Origin: Mycobacteroides chelonae CCUG 47445
GTDB taxonomy: Bacteria > Actinomycetota > Actinomycetes > Mycobacteriales > Mycobacteriaceae
Assembly: GCF_001632805.1 (NCBI RefSeq)
Contig: NZ_CP007220.1
Location: 2,728,001-2,792,000 of the forward strand
Direction of reading: 5' to 3'
DNA: 64,000 nt
The position numbers and the translations under genes were made by a program. This document shows, piece after piece, positions 29,473 through 39,073 of this stretch; position 1 is the stretch's first letter, and every line of letters starts with the position of its first letter. Below the pieces are notes generated by a model. The model was not told the origin of the DNA. It did no database searches and saw only the letters and a list, made by a program, of their open reading frames with translations.

Positions 29473-30456
29473 CTACGCCTCTTCGAGCAGCTCCGGGGTC
29501 ACCGCGGACTCGGTATCGGGGATGCCGTCGGTCTTGGCCTTACGGTCGGCCATCGAGAGCAATCGCCGAATACGGCCCGCGACAGCATCTTTGGTCATCA
29601 CTGGATCGGCGAGGCGGCCCAGCTCCTCAAGTGAGGCCTGCCGGTGCTCAACGCGCAGCTTTCCGGCGGCCGCGAGGTGGTCGGGCACCGTGTCGCCGAG
29701 GATTTCCAGGGCACGCTCCACGCGCGCAGCCGCAGCAACCGCAGCACGCGCGGACCTGCGCAGGTTCGCGTCGTCGAAATTCGCGAGCCTGTTCGCCGTC
29801 GCCCGCACTTCGCGGCGCATCCGGCGTTCTTCCCACGTCAGTCGGGTGTCCTGCGCGCCCATCCGGGTGAGCAGGGCACCGATGGCCTCGCCATCGCGAA
29901 CCACCACCCGATCACTGCCCCGTACCTCACGCGCCTTGGCGCTCACGCCGAGCCGTCGGGCCGCACCCACCAGGGCCAGCGCGGCCTCCGGCCCCGGGCA
30001 GCTGACCTCCAGCGCCGATGACCGGCCGGGTTCTGTCAGCGAGCCGTGTGCCAGGAACGCGCCACGCCAGGCGGCCTCGGCATCGGCCACGCTGCCGCCG
30101 ACTACCTGTGCGGGCAGCCCGCGCACCGGGCGGCCCCGCAGATCGAGCAGACCGGTCTGCCGCGCCAACGCTTCTCCGTCCTTGGCGACGCGGACCACAT
30201 AACGAGTGGTCTTGCGGATACCGCCCGCGGACAACACGTGCACCACGGCGTTATAGCCGTACAGATCGAAGATGTCCTTGCGGAGACGCCGCGCGATGCT
30301 GCCCTGGTCGACTTCTGCCTCGACGACAACCCGGCCGCTGACGATATGCAGTCCGCCGGCGAACCGCAGCAGCGACGCGACCTCGGCGCGGCGGCTACTG
30401 ACCTGAGTCACCACCAGGCGGCTCAGTTCGTCTTTGACCTCGGCGGTCATCGCCAC
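29473..30456 (-). CDS. whiA: WhiA-family DNA-binding protein
   Basis: A 327-residue WhiA. The N-terminal two-thirds have the LAGLIDADG-like fold without endonuclease residues ([44 protein letters not shown]). The C-terminal part is the helix-turn-helix [26 protein letters not shown]. In actinobacteria WhiA acts with WhiB in control of cell division genes. GTG 30456 gives the [12 protein letters not shown]-terminus and overlaps yvcK by ten bases. Last gene of uvrC-rapZ-yvcK-whiA. Confidence 0.95.
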   Translation of the reverse strand: MAMTAEVKDELSRLVVTQVSSRRAEVASLLRFAGGLHIVSGRVVVEAEVDQGSIARRLRKDIFDLYGYNAVVHVLSAGGIRKTTRYVVRVAKDGEALARQTGLLDLRGRPVRGLPAQVVGGSVADAEAAWRGAFLAHGSLTEPGRSSALEVSCPGPEAALALVGAARRLGVSAKAREVRGSDRVVVRDGEAIGALLTRMGAQDTRLTWEERRMRREVRATANRLANFDDANLRRSARAAVAAAARVERALEILGDTVPDHLAAAGKLRVEHRQASLEELGRLADPVMTKDAVAGRIRRLLSMADRKAKTDGIPDTESAVTPELLEEA

Positions 30457-31523
30457 GGGGTGTCCCCTCTCTGAATTCCATGCTGCGTGCTCCCGCCCCC
30501 CGCTGCCAGGCGCACCGTGGATTCGGCATCTGTTCCCGCGGCCGCGGCCGCGCTACCCGTTCGTACTCGATCCAAGACCGCAGACAGTTTCGCAGGGTCA
30601 TGTAAATGTGTACCAGGGCGCGAGACGTCAGCGAATTGAACGTGCGCATTGAACAAGGCGGCTGCCCTGGTCAAGTGGTCGCGTTCGGTGTCATCTGCGG
30701 ATGCGGATTCGACGACGATGTCATGCACACCGAACTCTGGCGCGTGTTGCGAGAGTACGTGCAAATGACGCTCCGCGGAAAAGCCCGCCGTCTCCCCCGG
30801 CTCCGGTGCCAGATTCAAGATCAGGGCCTTGCGAGCCTGGGTCTGCTGCAAAGCAGCGAAAAGTTCGGGCACCAGGACGTGTGGGATGACACTGGTGAAC
30901 CAGGACCCGGGCCCTAAAACCACCAGGTCGGCGGCCATGATGGCCTCCACGGCCTGCCGGGTGGCCGGGGGGTTGCCCGGATGCATGCGGACGCGGCGCA
31001 CCTTGCCGGGGGTGGTCGCCAGCGCCACCTGCCCGCGGATCACCCGGCTCATCCGCGGGTCGGACTCCAGACCGGATACGTCGGCCTCGATCTGTAACGG
31101 AATCGGGCACATCGGCAGCACCCGCCCGGTGATGCCGAGCATGCGGCCCATCTCGTCGAGCGCGGAGACCGGATCTGCGAGCATGTCGGTGAGCCCGGCC
31201 AGGATCAGGTTGCCGATCGGGTGCCCCGCCAACCCGCCGTTGCCGCCCAGCCGGTGCTGGATGGCCGTGGCCCACATGCGCCCGCGCGGGCTGTCGGAGG
31301 CGAGCGCCGCCAACGCCATGCGCAGATCGCCGGGTGGCACGATCCCGAGCTCGGAACGAATTCGCCCGGACGAGCCGCCGTCGTCGGACACTGTCACCAC
31401 GGCGGTGATGTCGTGGGTAAGCCGTCGTGCCGCCGAGAGCGTGGCGTACAGACCGTGGCCACCACCGAGGGCAACGATCCGGGGTTCGCGGCGCGTGAAC
31501 GGCTGGTCGATACCGGGGTTCAT
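30447..31523 (-). CDS. yvcK: YvcK/CuvA gluconeogenesis and morphology factor
   Basis: A 358-residue member of the CofD/YvcK family. The opening [20 protein letters not shown] is the nucleotide-binding glycine loop, followed by [15 protein letters not shown] and GNLILAGL. In Mycobacterium the orthologue CuvA is needed for normal cell wall growth on some carbon sources. Unlike the compact core family it has an Ala/Gly-rich tail of about 40 residues. The start overlaps the rapZ stop (ATGA). Confidence 0.93.
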   Translation of the reverse strand: MNPGIDQPFTRREPRIVALGGGHGLYATLSAARRLTHDITAVVTVSDDGGSSGRIRSELGIVPPGDLRMALAALASDSPRGRMWATAIQHRLGGNGGLAGHPIGNLILAGLTDMLADPVSALDEMGRMLGITGRVLPMCPIPLQIEADVSGLESDPRMSRVIRGQVALATTPGKVRRVRMHPGNPPATRQAVEAIMAADLVVLGPGSWFTSVIPHVLVPELFAALQQTQARKALILNLAPEPGETAGFSAERHLHVLSQHAPEFGVHDIVVESASADDTERDHLTRAAALFNAHVQFADVSRPGTHLHDPAKLSAVLDRVRTGSAAAAAGTDAESTVRLAAGGGSTQHGIQRGDTPWR

Positions 31524-32425
31524 TCGCGCCCCAGGTCGCGGTGCAGTACCCGCACCGACAGGTCTTCATCGGGGGCAAAGGATGCGGCCAGTGCCTCGGT
31601 GATCGCGACACTGCGATGCTTACCGCCGGTACAGCCGACCGCGATTGTCATGTAGCGCTTTCCCTCTCGCCGGTAACCGTCGATGACGAGGTTCAGCAGC
31701 CGATGGTAGGTGTCCAGGAACTCGTCCGCGCCGGGTTGGCTCAATACGTACTGGCTCACCGACGGATGCTGACCGGTATGCGGTCGCAGCTCGTCAACCC
31801 AGTGTGGGTTCGGTAGAAATCGGACGTCGACGACCATATCGGCATCCATCGGTAGCCCATATTTGAATCCGAAAGATTCCACGGTGACGCTCAGATGTGC
31901 GACTGTTTCGGTGCTGAAGGCACGCTCGATAGCGGCACGTAGTGCGGGCACGGGCAACGACGAGGTGTCGATGACCAGATCCGCCGAGGCCCGGATGGGT
32001 GAGAGCAACGCGCGTTCGGCGGCGATACCCTCGGCAAGGGTCTGACCGCCCTGCAGCGGGTGACTGCGCCGGTTCTGTTCGTAGCGGCGCACCAGGCTCT
32101 CGTCGGAGGCCTCCAGGAAAAGCACACGTGGGCTGATCCCCCGGGTGGCCAGGTCGGCACGCACCGATTCCAGATCGCCGGTGAAGCCCCGGGAGCGGAC
32201 ATCCATCACCACCGCCAGCTGCGTGATGCGTGAACCCGCGGCAAGACCCAGGTCCACCATCCGGGTGATCAATTCGGGCGGCAGGTTATCGGCGACATAC
32301 CATCCCAGGTCTTCGAGCACCTTGGCGGTGGTGCCGCGTCCCGCGCCCGATAGGCCCGTGACCAGGACGACGTCGATATCGGCGTTCGCGGGTCCGCTGG
32401 CCAGGTTAAGGGGATCGATTGTCAT
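31520..32425 (-). CDS. rapZ: RapZ-family nucleotide-binding protein
   Basis: A 301-residue RapZ/YvcJ protein. The P-loop region reads [20 protein letters not shown]; as in other mycobacterial members the usual Lys-Ser is Arg-Gly. The C-terminal half has [23 protein letters not shown] and [10 protein letters not shown], both hallmarks. ATG 32425 has GGAG five bases upstream and gives the family's usual length; ATG 32434 is possible. It overlaps uvrC by 20 bases. In enterobacteria RapZ controls glucosamine-6-phosphate synthase RNA; the role here is not established. Confidence 0.93.
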   Translation of the reverse strand: MTIDPLNLASGPANADIDVVLVTGLSGAGRGTTAKVLEDLGWYVADNLPPELITRMVDLGLAAGSRITQLAVVMDVRSRGFTGDLESVRADLATRGISPRVLFLEASDESLVRRYEQNRRSHPLQGGQTLAEGIAAERALLSPIRASADLVIDTSSLPVPALRAAIERAFSTETVAHLSVTVESFGFKYGLPMDADMVVDVRFLPNPHWVDELRPHTGQHPSVSQYVLSQPGADEFLDTYHRLLNLVIDGYRREGKRYMTIAVGCTGGKHRSVAITEALAASFAPDEDLSVRVLHRDLGRE

Positions 32426-34451
32426 CGACTCCATTTTCGACCATGGCGGGCAGTGTTGCTTCGATTGCACCGGAAGTCGCCCCCGAATTGCTTGGACCGA
32501 CGAGTGCCTCACGTACCGCCAGTGCGGTGGCCGCGCCGATGCCCGGCACGGCGGTGATCTCCTCGACGCTGGCCTTCTTGAGCTGCGCCACCGAACCGAA
32601 GTGCAAGACGAGCGCGGCCCGGCGTGCCTCCCCCAGGCCCGGTATGCCATCGAGCACCGAAGCGGTCATCCGCCGGGACCTCTTGCTGCGATGGAAGGTG
32701 ATGGCGAATCGGTGCGCTTCGTCGCGAACGCGCTGCAGTAGATACAACGCCTCACTTGTCCTCGGCAGGATCACCGGATCCGGCTCACCCGGCACCCACA
32801 CCTCCTCGAGGCGCTTGGCCAAGCCGATCACCGCGACATCGGTGACACCCAACTCGCTCAGTTCGGCAGCGGCCGCGTTGACCTGGGGCGCACCACCGTC
32901 GACGACGAAAAGGTTGGGCGGATAGGCGAACTTCCTCGACCTGCCTTCCGGAGCCGCAACACCGGCGACATCCAACCCCGGACCACCGTCACCGTGAACC
33001 TGCTGGTCCTGCACGTGCCGGGCGAATCGGCGCCGCGTCACCTCCGCAATGGAGCCGACGTCGTCGGAGCGCCCATCCCCGGCAGCCTCCCTGATGCTGT
33101 AGTGGCGGTAGTCCGACCGGCGGGACAGCCCGTCCTCGAAGACCACCAGCGAGGCCACCACGTCGGTGCCCTGGACATGGCTGATGTCGATGCACTCGAT
33201 GCGCAGCGGCGCCTGCTCCAGGCCGAGCGCATCCTGAAGCTCCTGCAACGCCGCCGACCTTGTGGTGAGATCGCCTGCGCGCTTGAGCTTGTGCTGCGAC
33301 AGGGCCTCTTTGGCATTGCGCTCCACCGTCTCGGCGAGCGCCTTTTTGTCGCCGCGCTGCGGTACCCGCAACGAGACCCGGGAACCCCGTAGGCCGGTCA
33401 ACCAGGAGGTCATGCCCTCGGCATCACGCGGCAGCACCGGCACGAGAACCTCACGCGGCACCGGAGCCACGTCGGCATCCGTGTCGGCGACATACGCGAG
33501 ATCGGCCTGGTCGCCGTAAAACTGAGTGAGGAACTGTTCGACGAGTCCCTCAAGATCGGAATCGCCCGGGTCCCCCGACTTTTCGACAATCCAGCCACGT
33601 TGGCCGCGAACCCGCCCACCACGCACATGGAACACCTGCACCGCGGCTTCCAGCTCGTCGTCGGCGAAGGCCACCACATCGGCGTCGGTGCCATCTCCGA
33701 ACACAACAGTCTGTCGCTCCAGTGCACGCTGCAAGGCGGAAATGTTGTCGCGCAGCCGTGCCGCCCGCTCGAAATTGAGTTCCTTAGCCGCGTGGTTCAT
33801 TTCACGTTCCATGTCCCGGGCCAGACGATCCGTCTTGCCAGAGAGGAAGTCGCAGAAATCGAGAACGATCTCCCGGTGCTCTTCGGCGCTCACCCGCCCG
33901 ATGCAGGGCGCCGAACATTTCTCGATGTATCCCAGCAGGCATGGGCGGTCAATCTGTTTGTGCCGCTTGAACACTCCGTTAGAGCAGGTGCGGGCCGGGA
34001 AAACCCGGGTAAGCAGGTCGAGCGTCTCCCTGATCGCCCATGCATGCGAGTACGGGCCGAAGTAGCGCACGCCCTTACGGCGAGGCCCGCGATAGACGAA
34101 CAGCCGCGGGTACTCCTCGTTGAGCGTGACGGCGAGCACCGGATACGACTTGTCGTCGCGGTAGCGCACATTGAAGCGCGGATCGAATTCCTTGATCCAG
34201 TTGTACTCGAGCTGCAGCGCTTCGACCTCGGTGCCCACCACGGTCCACTCCACGCTGCCGGCAGTGGTGACCATCTGCCGGGTACGCCGATGCAGACTGG
34301 CGACATCGGCGAAGTACGAGGTGAGCCGGCTACGAAGGCTCTTGGCCTTGCCCACGTAGATGACCCGTCCGTGCGGATCACGGAATCGATAGACCCCCGG
34401 CTCGACGGGTATCGAGCCGGGAGCCGGTCGATAGGTCGAGGGATCAGGCAC
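32406..34451 (-). CDS. uvrC: Excinuclease ABC subunit C
   Basis: A 681-residue UvrC, the dual-incision nuclease of nucleotide excision repair. The N-terminal GIY-YIG domain is [23 protein letters not shown] domain ([19 protein letters not shown]) follows at about 205-240. The central RNase H-like endonuclease has [28 protein letters not shown] and [13 protein letters not shown]. Tandem helix-hairpin-helix repeats ([34 protein letters not shown]) sit at about 600-650, followed by a 30-residue tail. The start is GTG. First gene of the uvrC-rapZ-yvcK-whiA operon. Confidence 0.96.
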   Translation of the reverse strand: MPDPSTYRPAPGSIPVEPGVYRFRDPHGRVIYVGKAKSLRSRLTSYFADVASLHRRTRQMVTTAGSVEWTVVGTEVEALQLEYNWIKEFDPRFNVRYRDDKSYPVLAVTLNEEYPRLFVYRGPRRKGVRYFGPYSHAWAIRETLDLLTRVFPARTCSNGVFKRHKQIDRPCLLGYIEKCSAPCIGRVSAEEHREIVLDFCDFLSGKTDRLARDMEREMNHAAKELNFERAARLRDNISALQRALERQTVVFGDGTDADVVAFADDELEAAVQVFHVRGGRVRGQRGWIVEKSGDPGDSDLEGLVEQFLTQFYGDQADLAYVADTDADVAPVPREVLVPVLPRDAEGMTSWLTGLRGSRVSLRVPQRGDKKALAETVERNAKEALSQHKLKRAGDLTTRSAALQELQDALGLEQAPLRIECIDISHVQGTDVVASLVVFEDGLSRRSDYRHYSIREAAGDGRSDDVGSIAEVTRRRFARHVQDQQVHGDGGPGLDVAGVAAPEGRSRKFAYPPNLFVVDGGAPQVNAAAAELSELGVTDVAVIGLAKRLEEVWVPGEPDPVILPRTSEALYLLQRVRDEAHRFAITFHRSKRSRRMTASVLDGIPGLGEARRAALVLHFGSVAQLKKASVEEITAVPGIGAATALAVREALVGPSNSGATSGAIEATLPAMVENGVDDNRSP

Positions 34452-34455
34452 GTAT

Positions 34456-34487
34456 CCAGGCTAGTCGCGGAGTCCGACTAACCCTGG
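34456..34487 (-). terminator. Hairpin between secreted-protein genes and uvrC
   Basis: CCAGG-c-TAGTCG, a seven-base loop, then CGACTA-ac-CCTGG: eleven paired bases with a small bulge. It lies 28 bases after the stop at 34515 and just before the uvrC start, so it probably ends the small secreted-protein transcript. It has no T-tract. Confidence 0.55.
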
Positions 34488-34514
34488 CGAGCAGAGCACG
34501 TCCGGCCCGGCCCG

Positions 34515-34757
34515 TCAGTGGTCGGACCAAGGAATCCCCAGCAGCTCCTGCTCAACCTCGGACTCCCACACGCCAAATGGATCGTCCGTGTAGATCTTGC
34601 ATCGATAGTGCTCGGGGTCTTCGTGCGGGGCGCACGGCGGAATGTCCGCGTGCGCAACGTTCAGACTTGCCGTGGCAAACAACGCCAATGCCGCCATTCC
34701 GATGATGGATCCTCGCTTCAGGAGGCCAGTGATAAATGCAACGCTGCGCATCGCCAT
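34515..34757 (-). CDS. Small secreted protein of unknown function, 80 aa
   Basis: An 80-residue precursor with a signal peptide (KRGSIIGMAALALFATASLN, cleavage probably after VAHA near residue 37). The mature peptide of about 43 residues begins DIPPCAPHEDPEHYRCKIY and ends in an acidic stretch with WESEVEQELLGIPW. Two cysteines ten residues apart could form one disulphide. I do not recognise a family. It begins seven bases after the stop of the haemophore-like gene, so the two are co-transcribed. ATG 34751 is an alternative start. Confidence 0.6.
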   Translation of the reverse strand: MAMRSVAFITGLLKRGSIIGMAALALFATASLNVAHADIPPCAPHEDPEHYRCKIYTDDPFGVWESEVEQELLGIPWSDH

Positions 34758-34763
34758 TGCCCC

Positions 34764-35150
34764 CTATTCCGAATCGCCGACTGTTTCAAGCGACTCGGCA
34801 CTACACCTGCTCTTGAAATCGGTGAGTGGCCGACGAATATCCTGAAGATCTTGTTTTACATCCGGGTGTGAGCTCATGTACTGCCGCAGTTCAGTACGAA
34901 TTTCCTTAGCATTTTTGCCCTTCAAACCGGACAAGAAGTCATTCACGTCAGGGTGCGTGTGCAGATAGACCGATTCCGAGGCGGAAACCCCCGCCACAAT
35001 CCCCGCTAAGTCAGCAGCCGAGCAGTCGGGCGGTTCAGCACTTGGGTCTGCGTGAGCAATATTACAAAGAAATACACCCCCGATAAGCATCGACGACACA
35101 TATCCAGACATCACCTTCGCCACGGCTATTCGCATAAACAACAGTAGCAT
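34764..35150 (-). CDS. Haemophore-like secreted protein (mycobacterial haem-binding family)
   Basis: A 128-residue precursor with an N-terminal signal (segment VSSMLIGGVFLCNIAHA). The mature part fits the mycobacterial haemophore family: PDCSAADLAGIVAGVSASES, YLHTHPDVNDFLSGLKG, YMSSHPDVKQDLQDIRRPL and a closing cysteine in FKSRC. In this family the two cysteines pair and haem-binding members scavenge haem outside the cell. Three ATG codons (35150, 35135, 35111) could start it; the last leaves a plain signal peptide. The gene is AT-richer than its neighbours. Haem binding itself is inferred. Confidence 0.75.
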   Translation of the reverse strand: MLLLFMRIAVAKVMSGYVSSMLIGGVFLCNIAHADPSAEPPDCSAADLAGIVAGVSASESVYLHTHPDVNDFLSGLKGKNAKEIRTELRQYMSSHPDVKQDLQDIRRPLTDFKSRCSAESLETVGDSE

Positions 35151-35358
35151 CGAGCTAACGTTGTTAACCCATTGATGGGTAGCTGTTTACTTGGTCAGGC
35201 TCAATCGTTGGATTGCTGTTCATGCGACAACCCGGCACATATCCGCACCCGACCAGGCTGGGCCCCGCACTTAACGCAGCTCAGAATCACGGGCTTCCAG
35301 ACGCGGCGCGTGTGATCGGCTAGCCTGAAAAGAGAATCAACTACAAGGTGAGGGCTTT
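35151..35358. promoter_or_regulatory. Divergent intergenic region with palindrome ACCCAT-TG-ATGGGT
   Basis: The region separates the haemophore-like gene from the secreted-protein gene at 35359. At 35167-35180 it holds a perfect 14-base palindrome ACCCATTGATGGGT, 17 bases from the first ATG of the haemophore-like gene, next to GTTAAC and TAACG repeats. It does not match an IdeR box. It could be an operator for an unknown regulator. For the rightward gene AAGGTGAGGG gives a ribosome binding site. Confidence 0.4.
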
Positions 35359-35673
35359 ATGACGGTGCGTAGATTGCCTGGTGGATTCATACCCGTCCTG
35401 CTCGTAGCGGCTTCCAGCTTTTCTCTGGCGACGGCGATTCACGCGCACGCCCGACCGTCGAACGACGCCGATGCGGTGATCAACAGCCTGCAGGCCAGCG
35501 GCTATCGCGTCACCGTGACGAGAATCGGATCCGGTCATCCAGATAACTGCACCGTCCAATCCGTTAATCAGCAATCGCCGGTTTCCAACGTCGCCAGCGC
35601 GCGTGATATGCGCAACAGGCCGACATCAGTTCCAGTCTCCACCAAGGTCGCCCACGTCACGCTGGCGTGCTGA
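35359..35673 (+). CDS. Small secreted protein, 104 aa
   Basis: A 104-residue precursor with an N-terminal signal peptide (about residues 1-32, GGFIPVLLVAASSFSLATA). The mature part has DADAVINSLQASGYRVTVTRIG, a helix followed by a beta-strand, and two cysteines (DNCTVQSV and the C-terminal residue LAC). This helix-strand pattern is common in small exported mycobacterial proteins of unknown function. A good ribosome binding site AAGGTGAGGG precedes the ATG. It is followed by another secreted-protein gene after 18 bases. Confidence 0.65.
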   Translation: MTVRRLPGGFIPVLLVAASSFSLATAIHAHARPSNDADAVINSLQASGYRVTVTRIGSGHPDNCTVQSVNQQSPVSNVASARDMRNRPTSVPVSTKVAHVTLAC

Positions 35674-35691
35674 CACAGAAGGACGAATTGA

Positions 35692-36327
35692 ATGAAGTTC
35701 GGCATTAGTTCCCTGGCCACCGCATTGCTGACGATGAGCGGGATCGCCTTGTCACCCGCGATCGCCGCGGCCGATCCCGACACCCCGGCACCCGCACCGA
35801 ATTCTGAAGCCGCCACCCGCACAGCGATACTTCCCGTCTTTGCGCAGGAGGGCATCAAGGTCAGGACCGGTAAACCCGGCGAGCTGCTGACAATCCACCT
35901 GCCCGACAGCGCTCCCCTCATGCCCGCCGAATGGGGCCCCGACGGAGAGGCGACCTATCGGTCTGCCGACACCGACTTCACGGTGACCCCCCTTGTCGAC
36001 GGCGGCGAATACTTCACCATCGTGAAGAAGAATCCTTCCGACTCGTTCGATTACAACCTGCACCTCGCGCTTCCCGCGGGCACACACTGGGTGCGTCATG
36101 ACACCACGCTGCTGATCGAATCCGATGCTGCCGGTCCGGATCAGCCGCCACTGCTGGTGGGGATGTTCGCATCCCCGGCAGTAACCAACAGCAAGGGCAC
36201 CGCGATCCCGCTGACCGTCACGATCGATCCCGATGGCCAGTCGGTGCTGTCCGCCCGGAGTTCTGAACTCACCAACACGCCGGTCGAAATCGGTTTCTCC
36301 TACCACCCGGTGGATCTCACCCGGTAG
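35692..36327 (+). CDS. Secreted protein of unknown function, 211 aa
   Basis: A 211-residue precursor with a clear signal peptide (MKFGISSLATALLTMSG, cleavage after AIAAA near residue 26) and a Pro-rich start (DPDTPAPAPNSE). The mature part looks beta-rich (LLTIHLPDSAPLMP, TDFTVTPLVDGGEYF, GFSYHPVDL). AGAAGGA lies 10 bases before the ATG. I do not recognise a family. It stands between another small secreted protein gene and the gamma-glutamyltransferase gene, all on the same strand. Confidence 0.65.
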   Translation: MKFGISSLATALLTMSGIALSPAIAAADPDTPAPAPNSEAATRTAILPVFAQEGIKVRTGKPGELLTIHLPDSAPLMPAEWGPDGEATYRSADTDFTVTPLVDGGEYFTIVKKNPSDSFDYNLHLALPAGTHWVRHDTTLLIESDAAGPDQPPLLVGMFASPAVTNSKGTAIPLTVTIDPDGQSVLSARSSELTNTPVEIGFSYHPVDLTR

Positions 36328-36346
36328 CCGCTAACGTGATGGAACT

Positions 36347-38290
36347 GTGAGGATTCCACCACGACCGCTAGCCGTCCTCGCCCTCGCCGCACTCGTGACG
36401 GTGGGCTGCTCGACCGACCACGCAATGCGTCCGGGCGCCGGATCCGAGCCGTGCAGCATCGTCACCAATGGCGTTCCCGTCATGAACACCGCCACCGCGG
36501 GTCCCTCCGGGGAACGCGATATCTCCACCAACCCTGAGGTCGCGACCGGCTATCGCACGGGCATGACGGCCGTTCGCACTGCTAGCTTTGCCGTCGCGAC
36601 GGCCAACCCGCTGGCCACCCAGGCGGCCTGTCGGATGCTACGCGACGGCGGCTCCGCGGCGGACGCATTGATCACCGCACAAGCCGTCCTCGGGCTCGTC
36701 GAGCCGCAATCCTCCGGGATCGGTGGCGGAGGTTTCCTCGTCTACTACGACGCCAAAACGGGTGCCGTCGAGGCATACGACGGCCGAGAGGTGGCTCCCG
36801 CGGCCGCGACCGAAAACTATCTGCGCTGGATCGATGATGCCAACAGAGCCAAGCCCATGCCCGATGCCCGATCATCGGGACGCTCCATCGGCGTTCCCGG
36901 CATCCTTCGTCTACTCCACGACGCCCATACCGCGCACGGCACCGTTTCATGGCGCGATTTGTTCACTCCGGCAGTTCAATTGGCCGACGAAGGTTTCGAG
37001 ATCAGCCCGCGCCTCGCCGCCGCCATCAGCGACTCGGCGGCCGGTCTTGCCATCGACCCCGAGGCGGGCACGTACTTTCTCAACCCCGACGGATCAGCGA
37101 AGTCCGCGGGGACCAAGCTGACCAATCCTGCCTACGCGAAAAGCCTCGGCGCGGTGGCCACCGACGGACCTGACGCCTTCTACCGGGGTGCCATCGCCGA
37201 GGACATCGTCGCGGCGGCAGCAGACACCTCGTCCGGTCGCACCCCAAGCCTGATGACGACGGCCGATCTCTCCGGGTACACGGCCAAGCGCCGTGAACCC
37301 CTCTGCACCACATACCGCGATCACGAAATCTGCGGCATGCCAGCGCCATCCTCGGGTGGAATCGCTGTCGCCGCCACCCTGGGCATCCTGCAGAACTTTC
37401 CGATGGCCTCCTACCGCCCCACCGACGCCGACCTGGACGGCGGCAGACCGACGGTAGACGGAGTGCACTACATCGCGGAGGCCGAGCGGCTGGCCTACGC
37501 CGATCGCGACAAGTACGTCGCCGACACCGATTTCGTGGCACTGCCGGGTAATTCGCCCAACACCCTGCTCAACCCGGCCTACCTCACCGCACGTGCCAGG
37601 CTGATCTCCGGCGAGAAGACGATGGGCACCGCCAGGCCCGGCGAATTCAACGTTCCCGCCTCTGCCGCGGTGTCCACTCCCGAACACGGCACCAGCCAGG
37701 TGACCGTCGTCGATAGGCAAGGCAACGCCGCATCACTCACCACCACAGTGGAATCCGCATTCGGCTCCTTCCACATGGTCGACGGCTTCATCCTCAATAA
37801 CCAGCTCACCGACTTCTCCGCCGAGCCCGTGGGCAAGGACGGGCTTCCCATTGCCAACCGGCTACAGCCGGGAAAGCGGCCGCGCAGCTCCATGGCCCCC
37901 ACCCTGGTCTTCGAACGCGCGGAGTCCGGCAAGCGTGGCGCCCTGCTGCTGGCGCTGGGTTCTCCGGGCGGTGCGGTGATCATCCAATTCGTGGTGAAAA
38001 CCCTTGTCGGCATTTTGGATTGGGGGCTCGACCCGCAACAGGCGGTTTCCATGGTGGACTTCGGCGCCAATAACTCACGTAAGACAAATGTCGGTGGAGA
38101 ACACCCCAACATCGACGCGCACAACAACGGCTCCGATGATCCACTGGTCCAAGGGCTGCGCAGTCGCGGACACACTGTCGACATCGCCGATCAGTCCAGT
38201 GGGCTGTCGGCGCTGGTGCGACGAGGCCAGGGATGGATCGGCGGTGCGGATCCACGCCGCGAGGGCCTCGTCATGGGTGACACGGGGTAA
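36347..38290 (+). CDS. ggtB: Gamma-glutamyltransferase lipoprotein (GgtB-like)
   Basis: A 647-residue gamma-glutamyltranspeptidase. The N-terminus PLAVLALAALVTVGC is a lipoprotein signal with lipobox VTVGC, so the enzyme is anchored at the outer face of the membrane. The large-subunit motif LVEPQSSGIGGGGFLVYYD is present. The autocleavage site is HGTSQVTVVD, whose threonine becomes the catalytic N-terminus of the small subunit. Near it, SLTTTVESAFGS and RPRSSMAPT are conserved. It transfers or hydrolyses gamma-glutamyl groups, for example of glutathione. The lipoprotein form corresponds to GgtB rather than GgtA of M. tuberculosis. The start is GTG. Confidence 0.9.
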   Translation: MRIPPRPLAVLALAALVTVGCSTDHAMRPGAGSEPCSIVTNGVPVMNTATAGPSGERDISTNPEVATGYRTGMTAVRTASFAVATANPLATQAACRMLRDGGSAADALITAQAVLGLVEPQSSGIGGGGFLVYYDAKTGAVEAYDGREVAPAAATENYLRWIDDANRAKPMPDARSSGRSIGVPGILRLLHDAHTAHGTVSWRDLFTPAVQLADEGFEISPRLAAAISDSAAGLAIDPEAGTYFLNPDGSAKSAGTKLTNPAYAKSLGAVATDGPDAFYRGAIAEDIVAAAADTSSGRTPSLMTTADLSGYTAKRREPLCTTYRDHEICGMPAPSSGGIAVAATLGILQNFPMASYRPTDADLDGGRPTVDGVHYIAEAERLAYADRDKYVADTDFVALPGNSPNTLLNPAYLTARARLISGEKTMGTARPGEFNVPASAAVSTPEHGTSQVTVVDRQGNAASLTTTVESAFGSFHMVDGFILNNQLTDFSAEPVGKDGLPIANRLQPGKRPRSSMAPTLVFERAESGKRGALLLALGSPGGAVIIQFVVKTLVGILDWGLDPQQAVSMVDFGANNSRKTNVGGEHPNIDAHNNGSDDPLVQGLRSRGHTVDIADQSSGLSALVRRGQGWIGGADPRREGLVMGDTG

Positions 38291-38299
38291 GCACCCAGA

Positions 38300-39073
38300 T
38301 CAGCGCAACTCGCTCTGTCCGGCCCCGTCAATCGCGCCGGCACGCGAAGTGTCCTTGAGTGACACGCCGGAACGGCCCAACCGGCGCGCACCACCGACCA
38401 GACTCGCCGCGATGTGCGCGGCCTCCCGGTAGCTGAGCCCGTCCGGCGGGTGGATGTTGGAAATGCAATTGCGGTCAGCATCGGTACAACCCGGACGCGG
38501 CAAATGCGTGAGATAGATGCCGAGACTGTCGACAACGCTGAGGCCGGGCCGCTCGCCGATGATGACAATCAGCGTTCGGTACCGCCCCTGCGCGGCGATG
38601 TGATCGCCGAGCGCCACCCGGGCCTGCGTAGCGATCACGGGCGCGGCCAAGCTGTAGGAAACTCCGAGCTGAAGGACGAGCTCGCACAGCAGCGGGACGC
38701 CGTGGCGCATGAGGGCCGTGGGCGACAGTCCATCGGCAAGCACGAATCCGATATCGGCCCCTTCCCGCGGCACCGACGATAAGTCCGCCGGCAACCGCCC
38801 GAGGTCGGGTCTGCGTAAATACTCTGCGCGCGAACTCACTTGGCTGGTGACCACCGTGGGTGTCCCCAATCCGATACCACCGACTTCGGCGGTGAGACGC
38901 TCGGTGTCCAGGGGCACGTGGACCGCATCACGGGCGGCCGCGTGTGCGGCAGCCAAGTCCAACACATCCCGCGTGTGCAGCGCATTGCCCGCCCGGTCCA
39001 GACCGATCCGGGCCTGGGTGTTCACCCGCAGCTCTTTCCAAAACTTTTGGCGGGCCACATCACCTGTCGTCAT
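38300..39073 (-). CDS. eutC: Ethanolamine ammonia-lyase small subunit EutC
   Basis: A 257-residue EutC. The helix VNTQARIGLDRAGNALHTRDVLDLAAAHAAARDAVH opens the conserved part, and VIIGERPGLSVVDSLGIYLTH lies at the cobalamin-binding interface. With EutB it forms the adenosylcobalamin-dependent lyase that turns ethanolamine into acetaldehyde and ammonia. Its ATG overlaps the eutB stop by one base. Last gene of the permease-eutB-eutC run. Confidence 0.94.
   Translation of the reverse strand: MTTGDVARQKFWKELRVNTQARIGLDRAGNALHTRDVLDLAAAHAAARDAVHVPLDTERLTAEVGGIGLGTPTVVTSQVSSRAEYLRRPDLGRLPADLSSVPREGADIGFVLADGLSPTALMRHGVPLLCELVLQLGVSYSLAAPVIATQARVALGDHIAAQGRYRTLIVIIGERPGLSVVDSLGIYLTHLPRPGCTDADRNCISNIHPPDGLSYREAAHIAASLVGGARRLGRSGVSLKDTSRAGAIDGAGQSELR

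Noticed and set aside
35167..35180. IdeR iron box upstream of the haemophore-like gene
   Set aside because: The palindrome ACCCATTGATGGGT does not match the 19-base IdeR consensus; only scattered TTAAC/TTAGC elements lie nearby.
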